Position numbers and translations under genes: made by a program | The notes under the pieces: generated by a model | Told to the model about the DNA's origin: nothing | The model's database searches: none | Seen by the model: the letters and a program-made list of their open reading frames with translations, nothing else | DNA from: Vesta saturnalis | Taxonomy: Eukaryota > Arthropoda > Insecta > Coleoptera > Lampyridae | NCBI GenBank assembly: GCA_036346205.1 | Contig: JARFJB010000390.1 | Span: 678,501 to 742,500 of the forward strand | DNA: 64,000 bases | Reading direction: 5' to 3' | Shown: in pieces, positions 36,451-47,800 of the stretch | How positions within the stretch are numbered: position 1 is the first letter of the stretch | Layout: the number at the start of each line of letters is the position of its first letter

Positions 36451-37677
36451 ATACTGAGTGGTCCAGACTGCCCGTTCACCCGTTTTATCACTCAGGGACA
36501 TGAAAGTTTTTAATAAATAGCCGGGGTACCTTACTAATATTGTTGTTCTCTATCGAATGATCTGAAACTTGGATCCTCCAAACCCACCCTTAGGGGGGAA
36601 GGGGGAAATTTTTAATTTTAAATAGAAACCTTAATTTTTTATTCCATATATCGACTATAATCATAAAAATATGAAGAATTTATTCGAAACATTTTTTTGT
36701 CGTGGCAACAGGTGGCGCTATAATCGCCACAAACAATTTTTTTCTGAGTTTTTCGCCATCTCACTGGGGATTTACTAGCTTACGACAATGTGTACAATTG
36801 TGAATATCATTTCTTCTATCTTTTACAATAGTAATATCAAAACGTCGAAATGTTGGTAATATTTATGTTTACAAGAAAATATTTTACATTACTGAAATTA
36901 AAAAAACACAGTTATCGTTCTAGGTAGGTTACGGAAAATAATGATATCTGTGATATGTATGTATATGACACTTAATTTTTATTAAACAATGCTTATTACT
37001 GCTAAAACTTACATTGTAAATGACGAAGTCTGTTCCGCACTCTACCAACTGTCTATTACAAATAACGATTTCAAAGTGATTTTTTGGTATTGCTCTTAAA
37101 TACGAAATAAGTCGTATTGTTTACTACCGCAAAAACACAAGAAAGAACAAATGATTTCCGAAATCGCGTTCACGCACATGGGATGGTAAACAAGAAATTT
37201 TGAGTATGCATTATTCTTTAAAATTTGATATCTAAATAGTCCTTCCTACCTAGGAAATAATTGTATCTTTGTAAATTAATTGTTTAAAATTACAATTTTT
37301 TCAAATTTTAATATTGTTTTGCCATAAGCAGAGTAGATTAGAGCTTAGAATAATTTTTTTTTAAATTTTTTATGGTGTACATATTATTGTACTCCCTAAT
37401 GAGATGGCGAAAAACGGAGAAAAAAATTATTTTTGGCGATTACAGTACCACATGTTGCCACGACAAAAAAATGTTTCGAATAAATGCTTCATATTTTTAT
37501 GATTATAATCGATATATGAAATAAAAAATTGGGGTTTCCGTTTCAAATTACAAATCCCCCCTTCTCCCTCAAGGGTGGGTTTGGGAGATCCAAATTTCGG
37601 GTCATTCGATAGAGAACAACAATATTAGTAGATCGGCTGTTTGTTAAAACTTTGAAGCCCCTGAGTTATAATGGATG

Positions 37678-37678
<1 letters not shown>
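36450..37678. mobile_element. Non-autonomous TIR element flanked by two (TA)n arrays
   Basis: The left arm (about 36486-36790) and right arm (about 37385-37668) are inverted copies. They share AACAATATTAGTA / TACTAATATTGTT, TTCTCTATCGAATGA, a CCCTTAGGGGGGAAGGGGG / CCCCCTTCTCCCTCAAGGG pair, TTGTCGTGGCAACA / TGTTGCCACGACAA, and GCCATCTCACT / AATGAGATGGC. The 600 bp interior encodes nothing recognisable. Position inside TA repeats suggests a Tc1/mariner relative, but with no transposase the superfamily is an inference. Confidence 0.75.

Positions 37679-37750
<72 letters not shown>
37679..37750. repeat. (TA)n microsatellite
   Basis: About 72 bp, between the inner TIR element and the right arm of the palindrome. 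Confidence 0.97.
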
Positions 37751-37755
<5 letters not shown>

Positions 37756-38299
37756 GCAATCTGTAATAGAGGATCCCATACTAGCACACGACAAATTGCA
37801 AAAGAGATAGACTTAACTCTGAGAAGTGTAACAAGCATTTTTGAAAAACTAATTTTAATCTTACCACATTCAAATAGATCAATGTTTGCATGGTGCTGAT
37901 TTATCAAGTACATTATAGAAATTTGTGGTGTCCCGAAAATATTATATGATGCATGCTAGTATCCATGATAAAATTTCATATTTAAACTTTATTTCATCTC
38001 TCCTACAACTGACTATAGTTTGGGGGAAGGGCGAGAGGAAGTTGCTTCTCTTACGTAACCCATCGCGTAAATAATGATATTCCGCCTGACAAGATTTTCA
38101 AGCTAATTCACAAGTACAATATCAAATCGTATGAAAGCTCACCAAACCTTGACTTGATTGAGCACTTCGTCTGCAACCATCCTTGAATGCTTTAAAGTAT
38201 TTGCTTTAAGGAGTATCCACTTCTTTCAAGCAGCTAACTGACTTGATCCAGCCTGATTATTGACGAATTGCTAAGTGTACGAACCTTCTTTCATTTGTA

Positions 38300-40850
38300 A
38301 TTTATGTGTATTTAAAGATGGGAAGAATGTGTAACCTATGTCATTCTGGGAGATACCACCACCCTTATAATGGGTTCCTTAATGTTAGGTCTTCGATTTG
38401 TTGAACTCGGTAAGGGATGTCGGTCTCCTTTCCTTATCCTTGATCTATTCCTATCATAGTTTTCCTCACTATCTTTCTATTGGACCCAACATTAAAAAAT
38501 ATGGCTGTGGTTTCTAGGGTAAATAATAGGAGGTTAAACTCTGCCCCGTTCGGATATCTGGGAGGGCAGGACCCAAGCGATGTCGGTCATCACTCACTAT
38601 CTGATCAATTATTGTAGCGTCCGCGATATCTGCTGGAATCTTAATGCTGCGCTACATCTTAAAAAATTATAACCTGACACTTTGTTTCTATCTGAAACAC
38701 GTCCTAAAAACTCAGATTCATCCGACTTGTAATTTCCTCAATAGAACCTTCACTTTAACTTTCGATACAAAAGAAGAGTGTGTGTCTAGCTCAAGATGAA
38801 CATCTTCTGCAAGAGGATTTCTTCTTTAGAGAATAAAAAATTTGATATGATTTGGTTCAAGCGTTCTGGTCCTAAATTTCTGAAATTACAGTGTTCCATT
38901 TATAGGTTTCTCAATCACAGTAACTTTCTTCGGTTACCTTAGTTTGAAAACACTACTTTCTCTCGGTTTCAACCTTGCGATATCTTAACTCTGGGAGATT
39001 TCAATTTTCATAATTATAATTGGTTTCAATTTTTATTGCTGCTGGTCGTAGTGTAGAAAGATTTGCTATTTCATACAGCACACACGATTTCTGAACCCAC
39101 AAGAATCCCTGATAACTCTAACCATATTCCACATCTTCTAAACTTCTGTCTTACATCAAACCCAGTTGTTTATAAACCTCAGTTCTTACACCACTAGGTC
39201 TATTTCACCATTGTCTAAGAGAAGCAACTTATACTGTTCCTAATTCCTCTGTTGCGCACAACATTGATAGTAACTTGTGGGTTTAAAGTCAGCTAAATGA
39301 ATTTATTTGTAACTTTTTTATGGCATGAATATTGTTTTAAATGGTCGTCATCTTCAGACAATGTTCTTTTAGTATCTGAAGTCACTCTCATGCGAATACA
39401 TTCCCAAAAAACAAAATCTTTCCCAACGTTGGTTCAATAGAGCTTGTGATGATGCAATATCTTTGAAAAATAAACATTGTGTAAATAGAAATCTAACAAA
39501 GCGGGCTACGTTCGTGATAGAAATACCTGCATAAGTGTTATCACTAAAACTAAAAATTTGTTTAATCAACGAAAATGCAAAGAACTAGCTAGATCTGCTT
39601 TGGGCAGATGTAAATGTTGATCCTCAGCTAAAACTCAGGAAAACCTTGGTATATCTTCATTTCTACATCTTTTGACGGATCTGTAGTCGCAGATCCTGTA
39701 AAAAAATTCAATCTTTCTGTAGATTTATTTACATCAAACTTGTATCTTAATGATTCCGGAAACTATGTACCCCTATTCAATTGACCATTATACACTATGA
39801 AACTAACTCGTTTTTGATAGAACCGATAATAAATTGGTTTGTTCCAAATAAGGCGACTAGCCCAAACCCAGATATTGTCTTAAAGAATGTTCCCCTGATC
39901 TAGTACCAGCCTTAGCTAGGTTTGTTTCAATCCCTATGACTTTTGTGGAATTTTTTTATCATGGAAGTTAGCCAATGTTCAACCTATTCCCAAAAGAGGG
40001 ATAAGATCGATCCCTCTAACTACCATCAGCTTTGTTTTGTCTCAAGTAGTGGGAAAGGCTATCAATTAGCACGTCTTCTCCTTGAATCTAACAAATTCCA
40101 TAGCGACCACCAATATGGTTTTAGCCATAGTCGTTCAATAGGTGATCTCCTTTCATGTATGACCTAAGTTTAGAACAATACAATGAAACAGTTGCAGCCG
40201 CTTTAGATATCTCAAAAGATATCTATAAAAGACGAATACGTGTTGTAGTTGATGGCTTCTTTTCAAAAAATATTCGCATTAAGCCGGGCGTGCCACAGGG
40301 ATCAGTTGTAGTTCCTACACTTTCTGGTGTACATAAATCAACTTATTTCTTCTACGATCAACCCAATCCATTGATTTGCTGAGGACCGCACTCTTCATTA
40401 TAATTCATTTCAGTATACTCATAATAGTAATCCACTTGCTATCTCCAATCAAGACATTAAAGGTGAAGTGGTTATTTGAATCGTCAAAGATATTCAATGT
40501 AATAAATAAATAAAGTAATAATCTAGTTATATTTAATGCTTACAAAACTCAGTGTTGCCTTCTGTCCGCCAAAAACGATCGATCATTTCCTGCTGTAAGT
40601 AAGAGTGACTTAGATCTTAAGTTTTCCGACTCCATTACTATGTTGGGAATGACTGTATCTTTAAATCTATCACAGATTGACCATCTTCTGTCAGATACCA
40701 AAGAAGCTGATCGTACCTTCAAATCTAAAGAAGCTGCTTGTAAAATAGGTTTTTCTACAGATCTGAACAGTACTTTACCTTCCCACAACTCCTTCTGTTA
40801 TATAAGACTCAAATACGACCTAATATATAACATATAACATAACATAACTT
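38300..40850 (+). pseudogene. LINE (jockey-group-like) endonuclease/RT remnant
   Basis: Near 38990 the plus strand has TLGDFNFHNYNWF, the GDFN motif of an APE-type LINE endonuclease. The polymerase follows: YSQKRDKIDPSNYHQLCFVS near 40000, HQYGFSHSRSIGDLLSCMT near 40110, ALDISKDIYK near 40200 (a shortened palm motif; the AFDRVW part is missing) and RIKPGVPQGSVVVPTLSG near 40280. The YADD box has decayed to AED near 40380. The YGFxHSRSxGDLL signature with a following VALDISKAFD-type palm is common in insect LINEs. It is dead, with internal deletions and stops throughout. Confidence 0.75.
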
Positions 40851-40859
40851 TCACGCAAT

Positions 40860-42840
40860 TCCCTTGCGGAGTAGGCAAAACGATCCCTGCTTCTTATTTA
40901 TTTTTCATTCACAATCTTTCTCCATAATTTCCTATCTTTGCATACTCACTAGCTTCCGCAAGATTCATTCATTGTCTATGACATGTCCTTGTATTTTTAA
41001 AACTCCTTATCTTTCTTTTATCATAGATTCTACTGCAGTCAGTCAAGTTTTACGCGGCCTATTAGGACCGGCCCTACCTCTAACTTCATCCGCATATATT
41101 TACTTTGTTAATCTTGCGTTGTTTATTCTCTCGATCAAACCAACGTAGTTCACTACTTATATACCTATCTATCATAGTATTTTCTTTGCCACACTCCTTC
41201 ATTATCCACTAATTCTTCATTACCCTTCTTGTTTTACCGCATGCGCTTCTCAGGAATCTTATGCCCATGGCATTTGTTTTTCTTTCGTATGACGGTACAA
41301 ACACGCCATTACAGATTGCTCATTTTGCAGCTACGCTTATATTTTCGTTTTTCATTATCGTCCATGCACTTCTAATCACTTTCTTTCCAGCATTGATCCT
41401 TCATCCTATCTCGCCATCCATTGTACCATGTGCAGTGAGCATTCTAGCCAGATATACCAACACGTCCACTTGTTCCACAATTTCATCTTGCAGGTTAAAT
41501 GCTCTACTTTCCTTCTTACCTTCCCGATTGAACACCACAATCTTAGTTTTGTTTACTTTTATCTTTAGGTCCATGCTCTTACAGACTATATCAAACTTCC
41601 TCAGAACAGTTAGTACTTCATCCGCACTGTCACTTAATAAGAATGTGTCATCTGTATACACCAGAACTAGTCACCAACCATTACACAATTCATATCGGTA
41701 CATGCTTACCTAACACATTTATCCATGTATAAGTTGAGCAACTACGGTGACATCGCACAGCCTTGTCGCACTCTTTGCTCAATGTTAACGTATTCACTAA
41801 CACCTCCTCTCACCCTAACATATACTCGGTTGCCGTTATATGCTGCCCTTATGCCGTTTATTAAACCATTACTTACGCCATATTCGTTCAATATACTATT
41901 TCGTTGCTCGTATTCATCACTCCTGCATCGTTCTGTTTTGGGCCACGCTTTGTATTTTTGACCCATTTGCAGAAGTTTTTTGTTTCCCAAAATCATTCTG
42001 CATTTTTTCGCGTTCCAGAGCTATCACTTCTTACTTCTTTGTTTCTTAATCTGTACACCTCGTAGAATAGCTTTCCCAGTCTCATTTTTTGCAGCAATCA
42101 TTGCCATGTACGCGTTTTTTGCCTTACATACCGCCTTTTTCACCAACTCATTTCACCAAGCACATTTTTCTGTCTCCCCACAGTCGCTCTTCTACATTTC
42201 TGCACGGAACAAACGACAACACAGTGTTTCAAGCTTATCCGTGAACTTTCAACTCTTTACTCGTAGCATCTGCATATTTCATTCTGGCACCATTATCTAC
42301 TAGTTTGTCTACCCTAATTCGAGACGTTCGCACTACGTTTTCTTTCCTTCTTCAGACTCAGTTTTGTCCTAAGCACACTTTCGATACATCCAAAACGTGG
42401 TTCGATCTACACTCCGATCGGCGCATTACATTTTTTGTTTCTCCAGTTTTCTAAGTCGTTCATCATACACTATCAAGTCAATCATACTTTGAAATTCACC
42501 TCTTTGCCATGTATACATATGCACATATCTATGTTTAAACCATGTATTAGATACACACAGACTTCTCTCCACTCAGATGTTCACCAAGCGTTCACCATTC
42601 CCATTGACTCTTTGGTCTCCAAACTTTACTAGAACACGTTCAGTATGTTCTCTCTGTACACCCAACCCATCCATTCACATCTCCAAATATCACCACTCTT
42701 TTGTTTGGCTTACATACGTTTAACACGTTCTATTCATCATTCCAGAAGTTTTCATACCCTTGGTCTATTTCTCCGTTTACCGGTGCAATGAGAGAAATTC
42801 TTCGAAGCTCTACTTTCATTTCCCACATTACCCGGGGGGT
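40860..42840 (-). pseudogene. LINE reverse transcriptase remnant, minus strand
   Basis: At 41996-41742 the minus strand encodes LNEYGVSNGLINGIRAAYNG, then RVRGGVSEYVNIEQRVRQGC with AMSP, the canonical motif before the YADD box. At 41661-41401 it encodes MYTDDTFLLSDSADEVLTVL (catalytic YTDD) and MDLKIKVNKTKIVVF. Near 41130-41030 the C-terminal VRGRAGPNRPRKT and TAVESMIKE correspond to the DNA-proximal tail seen in such LINEs. The same family is represented at 26.6-27.1 kb. It runs convergently against the plus-strand LINE that ends near 40850. No endonuclease was found. Confidence 0.75.
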
Positions 42841-42900
42841 ACCACTTCGTACTGTTTAGCACATCTTTTCGCTCTGTTCATTAAAAAGAAACTATATGTA

Positions 42901-44721
42901 CAGTGCTAGTTAAAAGTCTCCTCCCCTCCCTTGTATCTTTTGAACGGTTTTACTTATACTAATGAAATTTGGAGCGTGAATATAAACGGATATAAGCTAC
43001 TCAACTAGTCATGACAAGTGACGTAATATTCATATATGACGTCACAGGGCCAAAGTGACCAATAATTTTAAATAGTACCTTATGGCAAGTGACATCTCGT
43101 TTGAAAGGTATTAAAATTACCTATTCAGTCATTCTAATTTTGTTAGGGTTTAGGTTGGTTTTGATAGAAAAGTTAAATAAATACTAAAATTATAGTTTGG
43201 CATTTAATTAATCAAGATTATAAAGTCTGTCTCTGGTTAATTGTCAAAAAAGTTGACGTTTTTTAATTCTCTCGTTGTTTTTACTTTGATAAGTTTTTAT
43301 ACCTTGACTATCCAGTTTAATTATTCTTTAACGCGACGTTTAAGTGTCTACATAGACAAAATGGTACGTACGGTAGCCGACAAAGTAGCAGCTATCTTAA
43401 TAATTGGTGAATGTAGAAACAATTTCCATGCAGCGGAACGTCTTTTTAATGAGAGGTACCCCGATCGCCCTATATCGAGGACTTATTTGAGGGAACTTCC
43501 TCAGAAGTTTGAAGCAACCGGTAGTGTTCAAGATGTCAAACGATCTGGTCGACCAACAATTAGTGACGCCAAAAAAATCGACATAATTGCAGAAATGGTA
43601 GTACATCCTACTTCTTCTACAGCCCAAGTTGCGTCTATCTGTGAAGTCAGTCAAAGGACAGTACATAGGGTGTTGGCTAAAAACAAATTTCATCCATACA
43701 AATTAAAAATAGTGCACCAACTTTCAGATGATGACCCCGACCGAAGATTAGAATTATGTGAAAATATGTCCAATCAAATTATCCAACACCCAGACTACAT
43801 AAAATCAATTTGTTTTAGTGACGGAAGTACTTTCTTCCTCAATGGAAACGTTAACACACAAAATGTGAGATAGTGGAGTGACACAAATCCTCAAATCTTT
43901 CGTGAACAACATACTCAATTTCCAGAAAAAGTAAATGCTTGGGCAGGTATTTTGGGAAATCACTTAGTTGGACCTGTTTTTCTCAATGGTAACTTAACCG
44001 GTGAAGTGTATCTGGAGATGTTACAAAACGCAATTGAACCGTTAATTCTTGAAATTATGGAAGATAATCTAGATGAATTCGGCAACTTGGAAATAATGTT
44101 CCAACAAGATGGTGCTCCTGCACACTATTATGGTGCAGTAAGACGTTACTTGGAAGAAGAACATCGTGGCAGATGGATTGGATGACGAGGTCCGATAGAA
44201 TGGCCAGCTCGGTCACCAGACGTGACACCATTAGATTTTTTTCTGTGGGGGTACTTAAAATCTAAGGTTTACGCTACAGCACCTGGCAGCATGCACATTT
44301 TGAAACAAAGAATTGTTGAAGAATGTAGAGCAATTTTCGCAGACACATTTGAACTAGTACGACAAGAGTTTAGCAATAGGATGCATTACTGTCAGGAATT
44401 AAGTGGAGCACATTTCCAACATTTACTATAAGAATTGGTCCTTGAATCTTGATTAATTAAATGCCAAACTATAATTTTAGTATTTATTTAATTTTTCTAT
44501 CAAAATCAACCTAAACCTTAACAAAATTAGTATTACTGAATATGTAATTTTAATACCTTTCAAACGAGATGTCACTTGCCATAAGGTACTATTTAAAATT
44601 ATTGGTCACTGTGGCCCTGTGACGTCATATATGACTATTACGTCACTCGTCATTACTAGTTGAGTAGCTTATATCCGTTTATATTCACCTAAAACCGTTC
44701 AAAAGATACAAGGAGGACTTT

Positions 44722-44722
<1 letters not shown>
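42901..44722 (+). mobile_element. Nearly complete DD41D mariner with about 300 bp TIRs
   Basis: The left TIR starts CAGTGCTAGTTAAAAGTC at 42901 right after a TA. The right TIR ends with GGACTTTTA at about 44722 against a (TA)n array. Arms 42901-43215 and 44440-44722 are inverted copies, with shared blocks such as AACGGATATAAGCTACTCAACTAG and CACTTGCC/GGCAAGTG with ATTTAAAATTATTGGTCAC. The right arm has lost some bases near its tip. The transposase between them is interrupted by only two stops. Confidence 0.92.
43361..44431 (+). pseudogene. DD41D mariner transposase with two stop codons
   Basis: Starting at the ATG at 43361 (MVRTVADKVAAILIIGEC) the frame runs 356 codons to TAA at 44431. The N-terminal half is a paired helix-turn-helix domain: RTYLRELPQKFEATGSVQDV, then a GRP hook, TAQVASICEVSQRTVHRVL and FHPYKLKIVHQL. 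Catalytic aspartates lie in CFSDGSTFF, QQDGAPAHYYG and TPLDFFLWGYL, with 41 residues between the second and third (DD41D, as in rosa-like mariners). Two stops break it: TAG at 43873 where a WSD-preceding tyrosine is usual, and TGA at 44185 after GRWIG. An upstream in-frame extension to 43241 begins with a non-ATG codon and is not family-like, so I reject it as the start. Confidence 0.92.

Positions 44723-44724
<2 letters not shown>

Positions 44725-44785
<61 letters not shown>
44725..44785. repeat. (TA)n microsatellite
   Basis: About 60 bp, at the right TIR of the DD41D mariner. Confidence 0.97.
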
Positions 44786-44788
<3 letters not shown>

Positions 44789-44935
44789 TAACAATAATTT
44801 TTTTCATGTTTAACTTTTTGACATTGGTAGTGTTACGAAAAAGTGCTATTTGTTTATTATTGCACCAACTGAATATAGAGCGAGCCAGAGCTCGATCACA
44901 TGAATTTGTCATAAATGAATCACCCTGTATTTTAT
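44786..44935. mobile_element. Possible solo mariner right end
   Basis: After the TA array the sequence ends with GAATCACCCTGTATTTT at about 44920-44936, which mirrors the ACAGGGTGATT terminus of the truncated mariner at 33828. It may be the right end of that family without the rest of the element. Confidence 0.4.
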
Positions 44936-44999
44936 TTTAAAAAGTAAAAATACACTTTTTGTGCGATCGTTCATATTTGTCAACTTACTGTCACTGTTT

Positions 45000-45580
45000 T
45001 GACAACAGTAGGTGGCATTTTCTGTTTAATGAGTCTAACTGAACGGTAAGTAATTTACTTACCTTTCAGCGAACAGTAAGTGAAATTCATAACCTTGATT
45101 AGCAGAATTTCTGACACAATTATTTTACAACTGTCACATTAACATTCAGGTTACTAAGGAAACAATACATACGCTTGTGGCTCGGCTTGTGGTCATCTTT
45201 TAAGCAATTTTGAGATAAAATAAAATGTGTTTTGCCTACATTTTGCCATCAAGTGTATTGTTGATCGCACAAAAAATAGCATAAGCATTTCGAACAGTAA
45301 GGAGTTTACCGATCTCCTCCAATATTGGCCAAACATTGTCGTCGATCGGTAAACTGTCCTTACTGTTCTTAATACTTAATATACTATTATGTTCTCTCAT
45401 TTTTATTAAGCACTCTATAATTTCTGATATCTTTTCGGGGATAATATAATTATTGTTATGATTATCATCCGAGTGGTATCATTGATCATTAATCATAACA
45501 CGTGCTATAGTTGGTAAGAGAATATAATGAACGTTAATAGAAAATATATTTTCTAAGGTTTATAATTTTAAACGATCTGT
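45000..45580. other. Unassigned region with AGTAAGTAATTTACTTAC and AGTAAGGA inverted repeats
   Basis: Positions 45293-45317 (GAACAGTAAGGAGTTTACCGATC) are repeated as the complement at 45345-45369 (GATCGGTAAACTGTCCTTACTGTTC), with a loop of about 27 bp. Related palindromic words (GGTAAGTAATTTACTTACC, GAACAGTAAGTG) occur at 45040-45085. No coding sequence was recognised. Confidence 0.55.
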
Positions 45581-45588
45581 CACCTTGA

Positions 45589-46877
45589 TAGAGTAAAATC
45601 AACATCGGAAGACACCAAGCTGCGCAAAAAAGTGACGTCAGAGTGTAAAGCTCAACAAAAAAATATACGTTTGAAAAAATAAAAGTTTAGGTTATGTTAC
45701 TTACGCGTTTGTTGTCCAAGAATACAATTTTAGAAGTAAAAAATCTTTGAAATAATCATAAAGTAAAATAATATTTTATTGTCATAATTACAAAATCTAG
45801 TTTTTTTAAAATACATTTGCCAATAACAATTAATCTCCTGATTTTTGGCCAGATTTAAACATTAACAGAGCATTATTTATAAAGCCCATTTCACCACCTA
45901 AAATAATGATAAATAGCAACATATTTACGTTATAAAATTAAATAAACATACCAGCATGTACGATTATAAGGCGATTTCCTTTTCCAATAGGAGATTTAAG
46001 ACCTGCGTTTGTCCCATCCGTCCACGAATATGGTGTCGTATGAGACGAATGTATGTGTTTCATCTAAAATTTACATAAGATTATGCAGTAGAATCAAGAA
46101 TGTATAGTTTATAATCTTCAAAACTAACCTGTGTATATAACTGGTCGTCCTGCTTTCCGATAATTAGTGATTGAACGTATATATGCACAACGCAAAGAAT
46201 GTATTTCATGTCGTTCTATTATAATCTTACGACGATCGGATGTTTTTTTTCCACCTACATAAAACCCAAGATAAGATATGATTAAAAATTAATCAGTAAA
46301 CTTACCTGAAGCCCATTTTTAAAAGTAAACTTCTAAATGACGTTTTCTTTCCCGAATATCCAACTGTTTCGTCATCTTTAATGAGGTTATAAATTCCTTG
46401 GAATATTACAAAATAAAACGTTGTTATCCAACTGCTTTTTACCTGAATTGATACTTTTAAAGTTTTTGTAATTGTTCCACACAATCTTGCGAGCATCTTC
46501 AGATAACACATGGTGTTTTCTTGCTTGAGGTGCTTGAGCGTTATGAGATATACTTGCGTCGCACATTATATAAAGAAGTAGATTTGGTTACATTAATTTA
46601 ACATGAAATTAATAATTAAAGTAACTTACTTATAAATTCAATACAGGCAGCGGATAGTTTTAAAATAAACTGTTTTGTAGAATAAGTAATGAACAAATTT
46701 GATACGCCGGAAAAACAAAGAGGTTATAAACAAAAGTTGGCGAACGATCAGCTGGAAAGTAACGTTTTTAGAGCGCACAGTACTAATATCTGTGTCATTT
46801 TCCAATCATTACTGCATCTTTATCTAGTTTAAAAATGCGTTTCTGCGCTGGTGTCTTCCCATTTTGATTTTACTCTA
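45589..46877 (-). mobile_element. Small IS630/Tc1-mariner-like element with a spliced transposase
   Basis: The ends are inverted copies: TAGAGTAAAATCAACATCGG with AAGACACCA on the left (45589-45617), and on the right (46843-46877) the complement of TAGAGTAAAATCAAAATGGG plus AAGACACCAGCGCAG. Each starts with TA, the expected target duplication of this superfamily. The 1.29 kb between them holds a minus-strand gene of five exons. The 3' half of the transposase is absent, so it is a shortened element. Confidence 0.75.
45830..46566 (-). pseudogene. Five-exon DDE transposase gene, 3'-truncated and frameshifted
   Basis: Exons on the minus strand: 46566-46443, 46396-46306, 46254-46129, 46063-45952 and 45897-45830, separated by introns of 46, 51, 65 and 54 bp. 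All four introns begin GT and end AG. The protein starts MCDASISHNAQAPQARKHHV. It continues through SEDARKIVWNNYKNF, a GRPVIYT end of exon 3 that joins DET of exon 4 to give the first catalytic aspartate, then HSSHTTPYSWTDGTNAG, GKGNRLIIVHAGGEMGFINN and ALLMFKSGQKSGD before a TAA. This matches the N-terminal and first catalytic half of spliced insect DDE proteins. The second aspartate and the glutamate are missing. An A8 run in exon 3 and a shift at the start of exon 4 break the frame. Confidence 0.75.
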
Positions 46878-47264
46878 GTAAATATTACAGTTGCAAGATA
46901 ATCAATACAATTATTTATTTCTTTGAAACTTTTTGTCGTTTTGACAGTAAACTATTTTATTCACTAAAATCATGTGACAGTCAACATGCGGTGATAAAAT
47001 TATCACCGATTTGATAGCCTAATTTGCGATTCTGTTTTTGTATTTTAACCAATGAAAGTAATCAAAAATGTACCATGTGACGTGAATTATATTCTCAGTT
47101 TAATAACTGAAACAGATTTTTTAACAATTTCTATTATAACAAGTTAGCCGTGAACAAATGACAGATAGATATTATTCAATAATAATTAGTAGCTTGTCAT
47201 TTAATAAACTTCTTTGAGATTGCATAGAGTTTATTAATTTGTAAACACTTAAATACTGTTTGAA

Positions 47265-47800
47265 ATGAACTTTCCTGTTGAGGAATTAACAGACAAGATA
47301 TGGGTACTAGGACAATATGTGAGAAATTGTTTATTAGCGCATAGAATTTACAAAGAGAGATATCCCGCACGAAGACAACCCGAGAAAATAACTTTGGAAG
47401 GGTTAGTAGATCGTTTTAATCGTACGGGTTCAGTAGTTTATGAAGAAAAGGAAAGGACAAAAGGAGAAAACTGAATTTAACGTGATGCTTGAAGTTACGC
47501 ATAATCCACATGTTAGTACACGTGAAATCTCGCGTCAGCATGATATTAGTGACAGGTCCGTCCGAAGAATACTGCGTAAAAATAAGGTGCATCCATACCA
47601 TATCCAGTTGCACCAAGAGTTACTCGAAGATGACTATCCCAGAAGGCTTGCTTTTTGTGAATGGGCTCAACAACAAATCCACAATCAGGCAGATCTTTGA
47701 TTTTGCCCTCTTTGGAGACGAAGCCACGTTTCATAAATATGGAACTGTGAGTAGACACAATTTCCATTATTATTCGACACGGCTTCTAAACTTTGAAATG
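47265..47800 (+). pseudogene. Mariner transposase fragment, frameshifted
   Basis: The frame at 47265 gives MNFPVEELTDKIWVLGQYVR, then LLAHRIYKERYPARRQPEKI and VDRFNRTGSV. After a frameshift near 47440 it gives EVTHNPHVSTREISRQHDIS, DRSVRRILRKNKVHPYHIQL, ELLEDDYPRRLAFCEWAQQQ. A second shift near 47690 leads to FALFGDEATFHKYGTVSRHN and then HYYS, holding the first catalytic aspartate. The gene ends at about 47800 before the second catalytic residue. The intact-looking helix-turn-helix makes this a useful reference for the family. Confidence 0.82.

Larger units (their letters stand above)
35783..38193. repeat. Nested palindrome: outer arms with mariner helix-turn-helix, inner TIR element in (TA)n
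   Basis: The outer arms 35783-36242 and 37751-38193 are inverted copies of each other (AAAGCATTCAAGGATGGTTG at one end, GATTGCAGTAC at the other). Each arm encodes the same mariner DNA-binding piece: SHTSTRQFAKKVDLTLRSVK on the minus strand of the left arm and SHTSTRQIAKEIDLTLRSVT on the plus strand of the right arm. Between the arms lie a 110 bp PLE scrap, a TA array, an element with its own TIRs, and another TA array. Arm divergence is modest, so the inversion is not brand new. Confidence 0.85.

Noticed and set aside
43241..43361. An N-terminal 40-residue extension to the DD41D transposase
   Set aside because: It begins with a TTG codon and is hydrophobic leader-like sequence without counterpart in the family. 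The ATG at 43361 fits the usual start.
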